Below, piece after piece: positions 36,415 to 49,050 of a DNA stretch of 64,000 nt. Numbering within the stretch: position 1 is the stretch's first letter; the number at the start of each line of letters is the position of its first letter. The notes below the pieces were generated by a model. It worked only from the letters and a program-made list of their open reading frames with translations. It did not search any database and was not told the DNA's origin. Origin of the DNA: Phialophora verrucosa (lineage: Eukaryota > Ascomycota > Eurotiomycetes > Chaetothyriales > Herpotrichiellaceae). The stretch lies in the NCBI GenBank assembly GCA_002099365.1, contig MSED01000015.1:3038001-3102000 (forward strand), written 5' to 3'. The position numbers were made by a program, and so were the translations under genes.

Positions 36415-37665
36415 CTAATTTCGCAGCCTGACATGATTTGAGAGGCGAGCAAGAGGGCTTTGGAGGCGTTGCGATCATCTGCCCGTTTGCAGACCGAGTG
36501 TGGAGGGATAGGTATCCTTTTAATCTTGAACTGCATGGCTGAAGCTAGCTTCACTGCAGGACTTTGCGCAAACTGCATTGCGTGTGCATGCACTGAGTAC
36601 GAGTACCGTCTCGACGCCAGCCCGCTGAAAATACTCGTGAGTGGATGGAGTGCTTTATCGGCAGGCAGTCTGCAGCCAGGAGTATTGGCACTGGCACTGG
36701 CTGCTGGCGTGCAGGGGCCACTGGCAGCGCATGTCGATGATCGCCCGGCGCCGTTGATGAGCTGTTGTTAGGGCATGTTTCGGCTTCAGACTCAGATCGG
36801 CGGCCACTAAGAAGGCACTGGAAATTGCAGGGATCTTGCCCACGAGCCAGGGAACTATTTCACGTGTGCCCACTCCGTCTTTACGAATCCCTGATTAACT
36901 TTATTGTTCCGAACAATTCATCGACCTATACGGAATACCTATACAGACACTTGTAGACGATAAAATGCTCTCGGAGGCTCCAATGCCACTGCAGCACCGC
37001 TCACCGACAGTGAGGGCGGTGTCATATTATCATTCAGCTAGAGATGCGGGCAAGGAGATTGAACTGGGTAGCTCTGTCAGACGGCGGTGGGCTCTTCCCA
37101 GTCCTTGATGATGTCGATAAGATGGCTGTGTCGTAACCGTAGAAGATGCGCCTGTTATTAAGTGCTGAGGCCGAGGACGCACAAATCAGGCCTTCTTTTC
37201 GCTATGGTTTCGGCCTTGGTCACGCTACTCATTTGCCATGAGAGCTCGCCCAAGTCTCATCGCGATCAATTCTTCGCGTACCTCGTCAATACCATGTTGC
37301 CACTGAACCTGGCTCAATCACACACTTCAGACCCCGGCCAGCCCTGGTGGCGACACGCAGTACTAGTTGTCCCCTCTATCCCTACAACTCTTGTCCCTCT
37401 CTTAAATTCTCTCCCCACACTCGACCCATCGCCGTCCGTTCACGCGTGAAGCGCACGCCTCCTGGGCGTCAAGCCTCACCTTCTGACGGCTCCTCTCCTG
37501 TCATCACGCTACGGAGTGCATCCGATCTTTCTATCGACATCCGAGACGAACTTCCAACCTTGACCTCGGCCGGCCGGTCAAATCTCGAACTGCTCGTCAC
37601 TCATCACCCCTTCCAACTTCCCTGCTACACCTGGTCTCGCTAGCTTCCCTGCTTCCCGCCGCGCC
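36415..37665. other. Intergenic, promoter and leader of the Q-rich regulator gene
   Basis: No supported gene. The final 300 bases are C/T-rich, as in long fungal leaders of regulatory genes. A minus-strand open frame at 36655-36873 is short and unsupported. Confidence 0.4.
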
Positions 37666-40600
37666 ATGGCGCCCGCTCACCATGGCAAAAAGTACGCCGT
37701 TGCTTCGGAGAAATCATCTGGCACTGGCAATTTGAACATGAGGGCTGGCAGTCTGAATCCACACCTGCATCAATCGCAGCCGCAGAATTCACAACAGCAA
37801 GCCCAGATGATCAACGCGCGCAACCATTCTAAGAACAGCGCCCGCCATGCGCAACAGCAACAGCAGCAGCAGCAGCAGCAGAAGCAGAAGCAGCCCCCTC
37901 ATCCCAATCTCGCGCAAGCTGTCGCACCAGCACGAAACCCCAATCCGAGCCCGGCAGCAGGCACAGGAGCAGGATCTGGTCAAGTTCATGGGCCCGGAGA
38001 TCCTAACCATCAGTCACATGTGAGTTTTCCCCATGAGCGTTCCTGCCTTTTTGCTGCATCTGCCATCGTTCGCCGTCAACACACTCGTGGTCTTCATGGC
38101 GCGCATCCCTGGTTGAGCCGCTGAAGCTTTTTTGGCTTTGACTGCTCCCCTGGGCTCCAATGTGCGCAACGGTGCCCACAATCTCTCCTCCTTGGCTACG
38201 ACCCTGGTCCATGTTTCGAGTGGTTCACCCCCTCCCTGGTCTGCATCTGCCAGCCATGATCCTGACCCGGCCTGGCTTGATCTCGGGTCCAGTTTGGCAC
38301 ACGCGCAGCTATGATTAGCCCGCTTGTGGCCCCTCTTTCTGCGACCGGCTCTTCAAGCACCAAAAGTGCCAGACTCCGCCAGCGGTTGACGCTTGGGCCA
38401 ATCCCACCACCCACAATTAGCTCGACGCAACCACACAGATTGTCACGGCGGGCTCCACCGGCCGGCACGCCTCCCCCCTCGAGGCCCAAGCACTCAAGGT
38501 TCCAAACTGCCAGGTTCTCAGGTCGCCCGCCAGAGGGCCCCGGTTTTCTTTCTGTCGACATGCCCTTTTAAGCTCCCGCGCCATCGGTCCACTTGATTTG
38601 CACACTACCAGTTTCATCGCGCACATCCACGCCCACTCACATTGCCTTCCCCCGTATCTTTTACAGCGCCCTTGCCCCTCGGCTTTTCTGGATCATCCTT
38701 CTCAGACTCTCGCCAAAACTTGTTCTTTCAATTAACTGCCCATCAAAGTTGCACCGCCACGTCTGACGTTCGTCCTCTGCATTTACCATTTTCGACGTCA
38801 AAGACAACATCCATACATGCAACGCTGCTCTACATAGGACCAACATATCCCCCTGCCCCAGTCTTCCAACTACAAAGCCCAATTATCCAAGCTTCAACCT
38901 CCTGGCCCTGTCAACGGTGGACAATCCCGGTACATGGTATGCCTGCCCACAACACCATTGTGGCTGCCCCATCTCTTATCACATGCCCGCGCTTTAACCC
39001 CTCCCACACACATTGGTTTCATGCTTCGAAACCCATCATATCTCCAGCCCGAACGCTCGAGGATCACTCTGTTTATTCTTAATAGTGTGCATCTGCATGC
39101 CATTTGATCCCGGTTCTCCTTCGTTGCGCACGACGGACTCGACGCGAATTGAAATCAGTACCCCGGGGCACATCGGCTACGGCACATCTCCCCTGGCTAC
39201 ACTAACAGGTACGGCCGACTCTGGACTGCTCGGGACCACGCTTTCCACAGCGTGCGCGTCTTATCTGTTCTCGTGCTTGTTTGCGCATCAGGATCCTCGC
39301 TTCTTACCGAGAAGATATTCAGGATCCATTGAGATCCCCTGGCTCTCCACCATGGAATGGGGCAGAGGCTCAAACCAATTACGGACCTGGCTTCCAGGGT
39401 CACCATCAATCAAACACTCGAGTTCTGACCGGGCTTGTCCCTCACCCTTGCTATTCTTGCCATGGAGTTCTTGAATGCTTGACGCGTTCCTGTTCTGTTG
39501 ATTGCGATCGTTACTCTTTTGCAAACGCTGGCGCTGACGGATGGACTCTCGATGCAGCATCGCACAACACAACCGTATCCGAACGTTGCTCCGTTGCATC
39601 ACGTCCCGCATCAATCGCAGCCGAGAGCGTTAAGCGGCAGCCAAAGCGCTCAGCAGCCATATCCGTCACCGAACATCTACACGCCTCAACCGAGCCTCCA
39701 GTCACCATTTCTCACGAGCCAGGCGCAATTCCAGGCGCAACAGCCGCCAGCAGAAACGTCGAATTTCTATCCTCCTACTCAGAGCCCTCGAAGCCAGCAT
39801 AGCGGTGCTGGAACTTATTATTCCACGGGTAAGCTGGTAACCAAGGAATCGTCGCCTCAGTGAGCTGATCCAGTGGCAGAGAAATCCGAGCCTATGGCAG
39901 CAACCGCGGCCATGCAGAGGCCGTATCCTCCCATTTATCACACTCCACAGTCCAACTCTCCCGCTTCAGTAACCTCGCCCCAGACTCATGATCCCGCAAG
40001 GCCGATGTATGGCCAACCAGGCTCGCAATTGAGCCAACCAGCATTGTATGGCTATCAATATGGGATGAACGCTGTGCACCAGCCCAATTACGGGCAGCAC
40101 CACCCACAGGCACAGCAACATCAGATGAATTCCCAGTCGATGCTAGCATCCTATCAATCAGCGGCCCCGCAGATGCCACAAGGCCAAGTAAACTCACATC
40201 ACCCCGCCGTTTCGAGTAGTCCAAGATTGAAGTCCGAACAGAATCAACATTACCAACTGAAACCGGAGCAGAGTCAGCTCAAATACGAGCAGAGCCAGGC
40301 CTATCAGCAAGCCCCTCAATCCCGAGCCGGACTGCTGCAACAACAGCAGCAGCAGCAGCATACTACTCCGATTCCCCAGCCAACATCATTGCCACAGCAG
40401 CAACAATCCCAGCAGCCACCGCAAACACAACAGCAGCAGATGCCGCAAGTTCAACAACAGTCGCAGCATCAACAGCAACAGCAGCAAAATCCGAATCTCC
40501 CCCCCGGCTCGAATGCCGCTCCTGGGCCGATTCCCGCAACAACGCCCTTGGTGGTACGGCAAGACGGAAATGGTGTCCAGTGGATTGCGTTCGAGTATTC

Positions 40601-42075
40601 TAGAGACCGCGTCAAGATGGAATATACTATCCGATGCGACGTTGAGTCTGTTGATGCCAACGCCTTGTCACAAGAGTTCAAATCGGAAAACTGTGTATAT
40701 CCACGAGCTTGTGTACCGAAGGAACAGTACAAGGGTAATCGATTGAACTACGAGACGGATTGCAATCAAGTGGGTTGGGCGCTGGCGCAGCTGAACCCAT
40801 GTCTTCGGGGCAAGAGAGGCTTGATCCAGAGGGCGGTCGACAGCTGGAGGAACAGCAACCAAGATCCGCGATTGAGGAGTCGTCGTGTCAGGCGACAAGC
40901 GAAGATAAATAACAGGTCAAAACTGACGGCCTCGGCTTCGGCCCAAGCGCCTGGGTCAGGTGGTCAAGTTTCGACAGGGCTTCCTGGTCCAAATTCAATG
41001 GCAGCTCCCACCGCTAGGCCATCCGGTGCCCTGCCCAATGCACAGTCTCAGATCCTGCATCATCCCCCGGATGTGTCTCCTACAGGGCATGAGAATGTCG
41101 GAGGTACGTGGACACAGGCTCTCGCTCCCCATGCCCCTCATTATCCGCGTCCTTGGATTACAGGATGACTGACGATTCGCAGCTCCCACATACAATCCTG
41201 CACAGCAGGCCTACCGACAGAATTCGGTAGCTCAACATATGGCAAGCCCAAGCGATCTGCGCCAGAGCCACCACTTCACCGGATATCCGAGTTACGCAAC
41301 TTCCCTGGCTCCATCGATGGGACCATCCATGGCTCCCGCAATGCAACCTGGACTACACCATCTCGGAAGGCCCGGTGGGACAGCCGCGATGGCTTCGAAG
41401 GACCAAGACGAGAAGGATGAGGAGGACAACGCTTTGTTCGGGGAACTACCCGAGGGCAAACGACGGAAGTTCATCCTCGTCGAGGACACGCAGAAGAACG
41501 CCCGTGTCAGAGTCAAGGTCACTCTAGACCAGATCGAAATGAGCGAGATCCCCGATTCCTACCGAAAGCAAAACTCTGTGTTTCCGCGCGCATATTTCCC
41601 GGTCCAGATGCAAGCTGCTTCAGAGTCGACAGGAGGAGATCGTTTTGTTGAAGAAGGGGACGAAGTGGATGGCGGCGTGCCAACCGTCGGGAAGACATCT
41701 GTTTCCGTCCGGACAAGTGACGGTGAGGCCGAGGTTAATGTGCCCCAAATCTCCAAGAGCAAGCGTGGACGGGAACAGAAGATGAATGAGCTTGGATATC
41801 GCATGGCTTGGGGACAAGGTCGCGTGTTCTCAGGCAGGCCGATCTTCCTTGCACGAGCACGTAAGTTTCCCACATGACGAGGTTTTCTGTTAGGCCCTGA
41901 CGCTCGCGCAGTCGACTCTTATCGGAGCAGGCAACGAAGTGCTCTCCTTGCCGTTGGTTCGGAACCATCGACCGTTCCAGCCCATCTCGAAACTCGACCC
42001 GGAAAGAGAAAATGGCTCGAAAGAACGAGGGCCGCAACGTCGGCACCGACGCCGCCCAATCCCACTGCCGACTAG
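37666..42075 (+). CDS. Q-rich transcription-factor-like protein with DUF8032 regions
   Basis: Predicted 898 residues from five exons: 37666-38019, 39558-39828, 39874-41103, 41183-41860 and 41912-42075. The phases fit throughout. The first ATG (GCGCCATGGCG) gives MAPAHHGKKYAV. The N-terminal half is Gln-, Pro- and Ser-rich with several Gln runs. The core near 435-530 reads WIAFEYSRDRVKMEYTIRCD, then NCVYPRAC, NPCLRGKRGLIQRAVDSWRN and a basic end. A second block (KRRKFILVEDTQKNARVRVK, NSVFPRAYFP, MAWGQGRVFSGRPIFLARA) has a related layout, with paired phrases YPRAC and FPRAY. Proteins of this type are annotated in Aspergillus as transcription factor RfeF; I recall this with moderate certainty. 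Intron 1 is 1,538 nt, far above the other introns (45-79 nt), so ATG 39554-39556 could be an alternative start. Nuclear DNA binding is inferred. Confidence 0.76.
37852..37894 (+). repeat. CAG/CAA repeat coding polyglutamine
   Basis: A run of Gln codons ending in Gln-Lys alternation in the first exon of the Q-rich regulator. Further Gln runs occur at about 40338-40360 and 40393-40490 in exon 3. Confidence 0.85.
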
Positions 42076-44174
42076 ACCATCCATTTTCAAACTATCTGAC
42101 GCTTGGTTTGAGTTACTCAACAATGTCGAGAAGCACAGCGTCGAGCTTGTACATTATCCCGAGATCCCCCAGTTGACCTATTTTACAATCACCTTCGCAA
42201 GCCGCAAAATCTGGATCGTTGCTCTATGCGACTCCGGGTTATGATAACACCGCCCTACCTGTGTTACGACTGACCACTGTTCGGCTGACGACTCTTGTAA
42301 CTCCAAAAACGCGCAACATGATTCACGTCAACATTCATATAGGCCTATAGAGGCCCGCACCGACGCTGTTGTGCCCTTGACTTCACTGCCTCAGGGCTTT
42401 CAGGCCCTAGCGTGCAGAAATCTGCCAGGCGAAAGGCCTCTTGCTTATGGATATCCCTTTGCTTGTTGTTACTTTATGCGAGGAACTGCACCAGGCCATC
42501 GGTGGAACACGAGATGGATCTTTTTATTTCATTGCCAAAAAACTTCACTTCGATGATGCCAAGGCGTGTCAATTCGCCCTCGCATTCAGTTTACTTTTCC
42601 ACCTCGGACTTCGATTCTTGGATACCAGGTTTTTGAGCGACGGCCTTTTGCGCAGCATGTCAGCATACGTACATGACGCAACTGCACTTTTTGTGTTTCT
42701 GTACAGTTGGGAAGAGCCTCGGCGGGAAGGCTTATTGGGTTGGGACGGCCATGACCAGGATGGATGGTCAATAGGAATGGAATGGGAACAGGCGAACCCG
42801 GCCATGACGAACAGTTCTCAGGCCGGTGAGGACACACGGCCATTGATTCAGGAAAGAGATGGGAGGGACGGTGCGCTTCTTTTCATCTTGGATGGATTAC
42901 GATGCCTTTCTTCTGTGAAAACTCTTTGATTCCCCCATGGGCGGATTTCTTTTGGATTTTGGTTTTGGATGGGATTCCGACAGGATTTGATGGGACTTGC
43001 AGCCCGGCGAGGCAGGCAGGCATACCGACATCGTATGCATGGCCACGAATCAGCGGGTAGGACTGGACTTGACACAATAGCGCGAGATCGGCAAGGCGGG
43101 AACGGGGGGATTTGATATCTGATATGGAAGATCCGGGGGAAGCGGGAAGCGGGATCGATCCAGTGTAGCATGGTTGTTGGATTGGCATCGGGATGAGTGA
43201 GTACTCTTTGTCTTTCTTCCATCCGGTAGATTAGGTCGCCGGACATACAAACACAACAGAGAATGGACTTTCCATTCCATTCCACTCTACCGTCGGTCTG
43301 GCTACTTATGCATTGCATTTCCCTTTGCCTTCGTCACAGTCCAGGGTTTTTCCAATTCATTACGATGTGAAGGAGGTCGATCTGCCGTGATGGGACTGGT
43401 GATCTCGGGTTCCGAGCTACATGTACTGTACTTACAGGAACCGTGCTCTTTGTTGCGCTCGAAGCAGAATGCAGCATCGAGGTCTTGAGGATACTGCGCA
43501 GGTTCCGACCCTTCATGGGAAAAGTTGTCGGTCGCATAGCATAGACGGGGAACAGCATCGACTCGATCATGGACCTTTCATTCTGCTTGCATTATTTTAT
43601 GTATCGTCTCTGCGTGTCATGCCATGTCATGCAACGCCATGCGAACCGGTCCGATATTGACAGCATCTATCAGGGCGCGTGCCTTCGTCCACATTTTGAC
43701 TTCATATAGCGCTGTACCGCTCACCGCTGCACCGCTGTACCTGTGCCTGTGCCTGTACTGTACCCATATTTTCGTATTCTGTACTGTGCCAATTTATCAT
43801 GCCGATAATGTACATATGTCCTGATCCAACTCGTTCCTGCATGGCGTCAATATGGTTTGACAACCCGTCCAAACCAACTTTTGTGCCGACCCAGTTCGTT
43901 CAAAACCCCAAACCGGATCGGGTGTGCAGAAAGATACATGAAATCCGCCTTCTCCCATCATCATGTCCAGGGGGAAAGCCCATGGGTGGCCGCCCAGAAG
44001 GGAAGAACGTAGATTGACTGATCCTCCCTCAATCCAACGATTCACCCGCCACTAATTCCACGTCGCGAAAAATCGCCTGCTCTGGGATAAGCGCCGAGAA
44101 GAATCACAAGATGTAAAATGGTACCCAAGAATGCAAACCGCCGTAATCAATGCATGGTGGCCGGCCGTTCCAAA
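42076..44174. other. Intergenic between convergent genes, 2.1 kb
   Basis: Likely holds long 3' flanks of the Q-rich regulator (+) and btgC (-). An open frame of 162 codons at 42441-42929 (+) has no ATG in good context and no family features. CATGC/CATGTC units cluster at 43617-43642. Confidence 0.4.
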
Positions 44175-46417
44175 TTATGATCCAACAGTTTTCCCATCGC
44201 AATCAGGAATCTTCAGTCCAGGCTTGAGATTCCTGGCTGGATCCATAAGACCCCATTTATCTTCCCACTGTTGGGTGTCGGTATTATAGATGACTTTCCA
44301 AGGCTCGTCGAATGCTTCAAACCTACAGCACAAAGTCAGAGACCACGGCGACGTTAATGATGAAATGCGACTTACCAAAAGTATTCCGTACCGTTCTGCA
44401 GTGCTTGGCACACCCAATTGTCCATGAACGTGTTCATGCCATCAACACCGGCAACGGAACCGCTTTGCCCAGGCTGACAGGAGCCATCAGTACCACCGCA
44501 ATCTTTGCCACCTCCACTGGGCCAACCAGTCTCACTGATGAGTTGCTTGACGTTGGGCATGCCTTGGGTCAATACAACGTCGTGGTTCTGCCAGAAATCC
44601 CAAGTCCAGCTGGCAGCGACCTCTGCCGTCACACCAGCAAAGAACGGATGGATGTTGGACATGACGTAGTCGACAGCTTGCACAAGTTGAGCGTTCCAAT
44701 TGTCGCCGAGATCAGACGTCGCGATAGGCAGATCATAACCGAGCGACTTGAACTTCGTTCGGACATCACCCAGATACGTGATCAATTCCTGCTCCGACTG
44801 TGCCTTGTCTTCGCCCGCACGATAGAGTGCCTCGTTGCCGACGATAACGCCTTTGAAGATGGAGAGATCTTTGGCATCCGCCAGGACCTTGTACATCTGG
44901 TCCAGCTGGCGGTCGATGGTGGTCTGATTGGTGTCGATCCAGACGCCCATCCACACCTTCATGTCGGTGAGCTCAAGCCTGTCTATCGCATGAAGCACCA
45001 TCTCGGTCTGATTGCAATCGGTGCCATAAAGTCGAACGACATTGGTAAGTTGTGACAAGACTGCCATGTCGCGGGTGATGTTGTTTTGCGAAGGAGGATA
45101 CGTGAGACATAGCGGATACTGTGTACCCCAGGGGGTGTAATCCATCCCAGGAAATACTTTGTGAAGGTCCTTGTTGTTCATGAGAGCTTGAATTTCTGCC
45201 GAATCCTTGTCGAGGTCTCCGTTGGCTGCGGTGTCCGAGGCAGCATTATTAGTGTCGCCGCTGGAGGAACCACTGGAGCTTGAATCGTCCGAGTTCTTGT
45301 TCCCCAGCAAACCACCCACAATTCCGGCCACGATCGCGATGACGATGACGAGGCCGATCGCAATGCCCACCCACAGCTTCATTTTCCTTTTCCCTCTGGT
45401 TTGCTCTGATAGCCACTGACTCTTTTCGGGCTGAGTGGGTCCATTGATCGCACTGTATGTGCCGCTGGGAGTGTGATTTTTCGCTTTGCGTCCAAAGAGC
45501 CCGCCTAGAAAGCCTGCGGAACCAGTGGCAGTAGCAGGGGCAGCCGAACCCCTGCCAGTGTCCCTTTGCTGGCCCGGAGGCGGGAAACCGTCGTCGCCAT
45601 CATCGAGGATATTGTTGGGGTTGATACTCGCTTGATTCATTAGGCCTGCAGGATTGCTCGACTGGTAAGGAAGGTCGTGATAACTTTGATAGGGCAGAGG
45701 CTGACTCGAATTGGAGTGATATTCTTCCAAGGGGATGCCTCTGCCAGAGTATGCAGACGATCTGGGACCGGAAGGAGTAGGAGATGATCTGCCAGGTGTG
45801 GCGGCGCCTTGGGCAAGAGCGAATGTCGAGCCGTAGGAAGTTCGATCTGGCAGCCGCGAGGGAGGTGGCTGTTGGTAGGGAGCATAGGACTGGGGGTATG
45901 AACGGACAGGCTCAAGACCACTCTCGCGAGCCTGACGATCCGCATTGAGTCCGCCTCCTGCCACCCTGTCACCGTAGTTGTCCATCCCTGTGGTCACGTC
46001 TGCGTAGGGCCGGTATAGCTGAGGCTCGTCTCTTGAAAGCCGGTTCGGACTGGCTCTGTGAGGTGGAGGAGGGGGAGCGCCGAAGTCGTCGACGCTTGTA
46101 GGCACTGGTTGTCTTGAAAGGGCTCTGGGAGGGGAGAGGTCGCTTAGGAGATGTGTGTCTTGAGGGACAGCACGCCGACGCGGCGATGAAGGAGGAGAGC
46201 GTTGCTGACTGCGGCCTGGAGAGGCGGAGGCGTATCTAGGCGGCGGAGAAGTAAAGTCTCTGGCGAGTGGATCCTGATATGGCTGTTGTTGGTAGGGTGT
46301 GTAAGACTGAGGCGGGTGTTCCTGTGCCTGCGCCTGAGCCTGAGCCTGCCGTGCGTGTGGGTTCAGAGTGTGGTCATCTTGAGGCTCGAACGAGAAGTTC
46401 CTTCCGCCGTTGGACAT
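44175..46417 (-). CDS. btgC: GH17 glucan endo-1,3-beta-glucosidase, type II membrane protein
   Basis: Cell-wall beta-1,3-glucan hydrolase or transglycosylase. Exon 1 is 44376-46417, exon 2 is 44175-44322, with a 53-nt intron between; 729 residues. The start ATG at 46417 gives MSNGGRNFSF; the frame is open upstream but this ATG begins the conserved part. The first 340 residues are cytosolic, disordered and rich in Pro, Ser, Gln and Tyr, with an Ala-Gln repeat near residue 22. One membrane anchor (WVGIAIGLVIVIAIVAGIVG) lies near 345-371, followed by a Ser/Asp/Asn linker and the extracellular GH17 domain. The acid/base Glu is in IVGNEALYR near 525 and the nucleophile Glu in LISETGWPSGG near 628. 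The domain ends with the typical EAFDEPWK block read across the intron. Architecture and length match Aspergillus BtgC. It acts at the cell surface in wall remodelling. Confidence 0.94.
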
Positions 46418-47375
46418 TTTGATCACAGCGGCCCAGCTCTCGCCTGGGTGAACGGGCAAGAGCAAAGTCTTCAGTATAGCGATCGGTGGCGCAACATGTG
46501 CAATGGAATCAACTGTTCGGAGTCTGCAAAGCTAGCAAGGCCTACTCGATGGCAAAGGTCTTCCGGGTGTATTCAAAGGCTTACAACGGACGCGGCAGAG
46601 GGCTCGTGGCCAGTGTGGGAGTATGGGAGAGGGGGCTGAGCCAAACGGGAAACGGGCAGCTGAAACAATCGTCAGCCGGAGACTTCACGAACAACCCAAA
46701 GGAGTCGGCCAAGGGAACGAAGCATGGCACGGACAAAGAGCTTATTTGTGTAGATGCAGGAATACGGAAGAGACTGTGATGAACCTGTCATTGACACGCT
46801 CAATAGCTGTCGCATGTTGCTACAGTTGGCAGTGTTGGTAGCGGGGGACAAGGGGGTTGCGCCTCCACTCCGCCCTGCGCCGTTGCTATGCAACCAATTG
46901 AAACCAAGGTCGATCCTCTCCTCGTCCTGCATTGAGGCTTGGACACGACAAGCAAAGGCGTGGCTCTCCTGAGAGATACTTTATCATGTTGCCAAACGTT
47001 TGAGCTGATGTCTGTGATAATAGCTATGGGAGATTACCGAGAGTCAACTGCTCGCCGGAGAGCGGTGGTTGATTGATGATAAAAATACAAGTTTCTAGCA
47101 GCGACAGACGTAGATTTCTTGTCAACTGATTTCTTCGGATCCAGATGCACACTATGTGCGACATTCGCCGATCCCTGACCAAGATTCACCTCTTACCCTC
47201 ATGCTTCATGCACGATGCCTACCTCGTCAGAGAGGCCAACAATCCCGTTGCTGACGGTGATGAACTCCATATCTTCTGTGGCAGTATTACCACCTTCCGG
47301 TTCTGCGCCTCTACTGGCCAGCTGGTTGTCGGCTGCACCCGGCGTTTCAAGCTCTGCATGAAGCTCGCGTGCGCA
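46418..47375. other. Intergenic, promoter of btgC
   Basis: About 960 bases between two minus-strand genes. Open frames here, including 47145-47411 (+), are short, overlap the DUF7918-like coding sequence or lack support. No RNA gene is visible. Confidence 0.45.
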
Positions 47376-48662
47376 TCAATCGTCGTTCGGATCAAAGTTG
47401 AATCTGGCTAACACGAGGCTTGTGCTTGACGATTGGGAAGCGTGCAGGTTTTGACCTGACGACTCAGGACCTTTCCGGGCTGTCCAACTAAGCATCTTGT
47501 TCTTGTTCTTTCGTGGCTTCGCTGTGCGTCTGCGGGAAATGATCGTTCCACGTCGCTTGTTTCGACGAGGTATATCCGAGTCAGATGTTGAGTCCGAAGA
47601 CGCCGATTCTTCTTCATCACTCATCTGGGTCTCGTCGATGCGAGCTTCGTGCCTCGCCGACTTTGAATCCCGAGGACGCTTCAGCGGACTTGGTGACTTG
47701 GGGCTAGTTGATAACGCAAGAGCTCCTGGTTGTCGGCGGTCAATTGGGGTACCATCCCGGGTGCAGAGGCCCAGCTTCCTCAACTTTGTAATGTCGTAAT
47801 AAGAAAAGCATACTTTGCAGTAGAACTCTTCGTCTGCACGGTAGAGATGAGACGTCACCGTGCTCGAGCGGGTGTGTCGCTTGTTGGTCGCATCAACCGC
47901 GACCTCGATTGTATTGCAGTCCTCGTCATCCAGATTTGCTCTATCCTCTTGTCTGGAGTACTTCTCCGGTCGCATCGGCTTTGTGGTCACTTCCCTTGTG
48001 ATGACAACTTCAATCTGACCTCGCTTGCGGCCGGTTGGTTTTGACAAGTTGTCGCGGACCATTGCTTCAGTAATGTCAGCCAAGTCTTGTTCGAGATCGG
48101 TCGTCGGAATGTCCGCGTCTGTTTTCGAGATGTCCATCTGACCTAGCAAGACATCGATCCCTTTTTGGCGGAATACCCAGGGTAATTCCAGGTACCTCAC
48201 GAGCACTCCAGACTCGGAGTCACTATCACTAAGTAGGTCGTCCACAACTGGGTCACAGCAGCGACCCTTGAAAACGTGGCCTTCAGACCGGTAACATTTC
48301 GCGCCAGCTTCGGTAGCAACCAGAAGGTTGTCTTCGCTCTTGGGGTTGCCGTCAATGTACACATGGGCGAAAAACTCATAAGCTCTCTTGGGCTTACGGC
48401 CCGGCTCGTCGCATTCCATAGCGTCTCGGGCATTGGAAGACCTCAGGTTGTACCTGCTGTTGCATTCGTGCTCGCCGCCAATCATCGCGTCCTTGGGTTC
48501 TGGAAACGGGAAGTCTGGTTTCACTCGAATCTGGAATCTGGCGCCATCCCGAGCTTCGATGCTGGTATAGACAATTTTGCCTCTGGAACGAGTCCCATAC
48601 GTGGTGAAAGGTGTGCCATCAACTCCTTCAATGGTGATATCGAAGCCTTGCACTGAAGGCAT
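47376..48662 (-). CDS. DUF7918-like fungal protein, function unknown
   Basis: Single exon, 428 residues, start ATG at 48662 (MPSVQGFDITIEG). The first 200 residues look folded, with strands such as FDITIEGVDG, KIVYTSIEA, GARFQIRVKPDFPF and YEFFAHVYIDG. This matches the pattern I associate with DUF7918, a beta-rich domain common in Pezizomycotina and Basidiomycota that follows an opening like G-x-V-x-I-x-V-x-G-x-P. The C-terminal half is charged and probably disordered, with Ser/Asp/Glu runs and Arg/Lys clusters (RRNKRRGTIISRRR) that may serve as nuclear localisation signals. A CKVCFSYYDITKLRKLGLC segment has three Cys but no recognisable zinc motif. Nuclear localisation is inference. The domain assignment is moderate. 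Confidence 0.66.
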   Translation of the reverse strand: MPSVQGFDITIEGVDGTPFTTYGTRSRGKIVYTSIEARDGARFQIRVKPDFPFPEPKDAMIGGEHECNSRYNLRSSNARDAMECDEPGRKPKRAYEFFAHVYIDGNPKSEDNLLVATEAGAKCYRSEGHVFKGRCCDPVVDDLLSDSDSESGVLVRYLELPWVFRQKGIDVLLGQMDISKTDADIPTTDLEQDLADITEAMVRDNLSKPTGRKRGQIEVVITREVTTKPMRPEKYSRQEDRANLDDEDCNTIEVAVDATNKRHTRSSTVTSHLYRADEEFYCKVCFSYYDITKLRKLGLCTRDGTPIDRRQPGALALSTSPKSPSPLKRPRDSKSARHEARIDETQMSDEEESASSDSTSDSDIPRRNKRRGTIISRRRTAKPRKNKNKMLSWTARKGPESSGQNLHASQSSSTSLVLARFNFDPNDD

Positions 48663-49050
48663 CTTGGCAGGAGATGAAAGCTTGGAAACACTACCAGTAT
48701 TACGTTAGTCACTCGAAGACTATTGGTGTTATCCGGGGACTGGTGAGACTGGTGTTGTTTGGGAGTAGGGCGAAAGCTGACCCGGGAGATAGGTTTGGTG
48801 ACATCGGAGGCAGTTCAAGAATGGCGCGACTCGATGCCTCAGGAGCGACAATGCCTCATTACGCTGCTCGAGGCCAGCTTTGTTGAGTAAATAAAGGCGA
48901 GGGCAGTGCATGTGGACTGCCGACCTCGGGTTTTGGTGTTCTTTTTGCTGGCCATCTCAAGTCTTTGTCCGGGGTTCTCTTTCATTCATCCTACAACGTG
49001 AATCGCTGTCGATACATGAAAGATAAAGCAAGTCCATGGGTGGTCAAAGT
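48663..49050. other. Intergenic, promoter of the DUF7918-like gene
   Basis: Short spacer between two minus-strand genes, holding the promoter of the DUF7918-like gene and the spt8 3' flank. Nothing else is visible. Confidence 0.5.

Noticed and set aside
42441..42929. 162-codon plus-strand open frame after the Q-rich regulator
   Set aside because: No recognisable family, poor start context, and it lies where a long 3' untranslated region is expected.
47145..47411. 88-codon plus-strand frame with a C-rich end
   Set aside because: It overlaps the 3' end of the DUF7918-like gene antisense and shows no domain.
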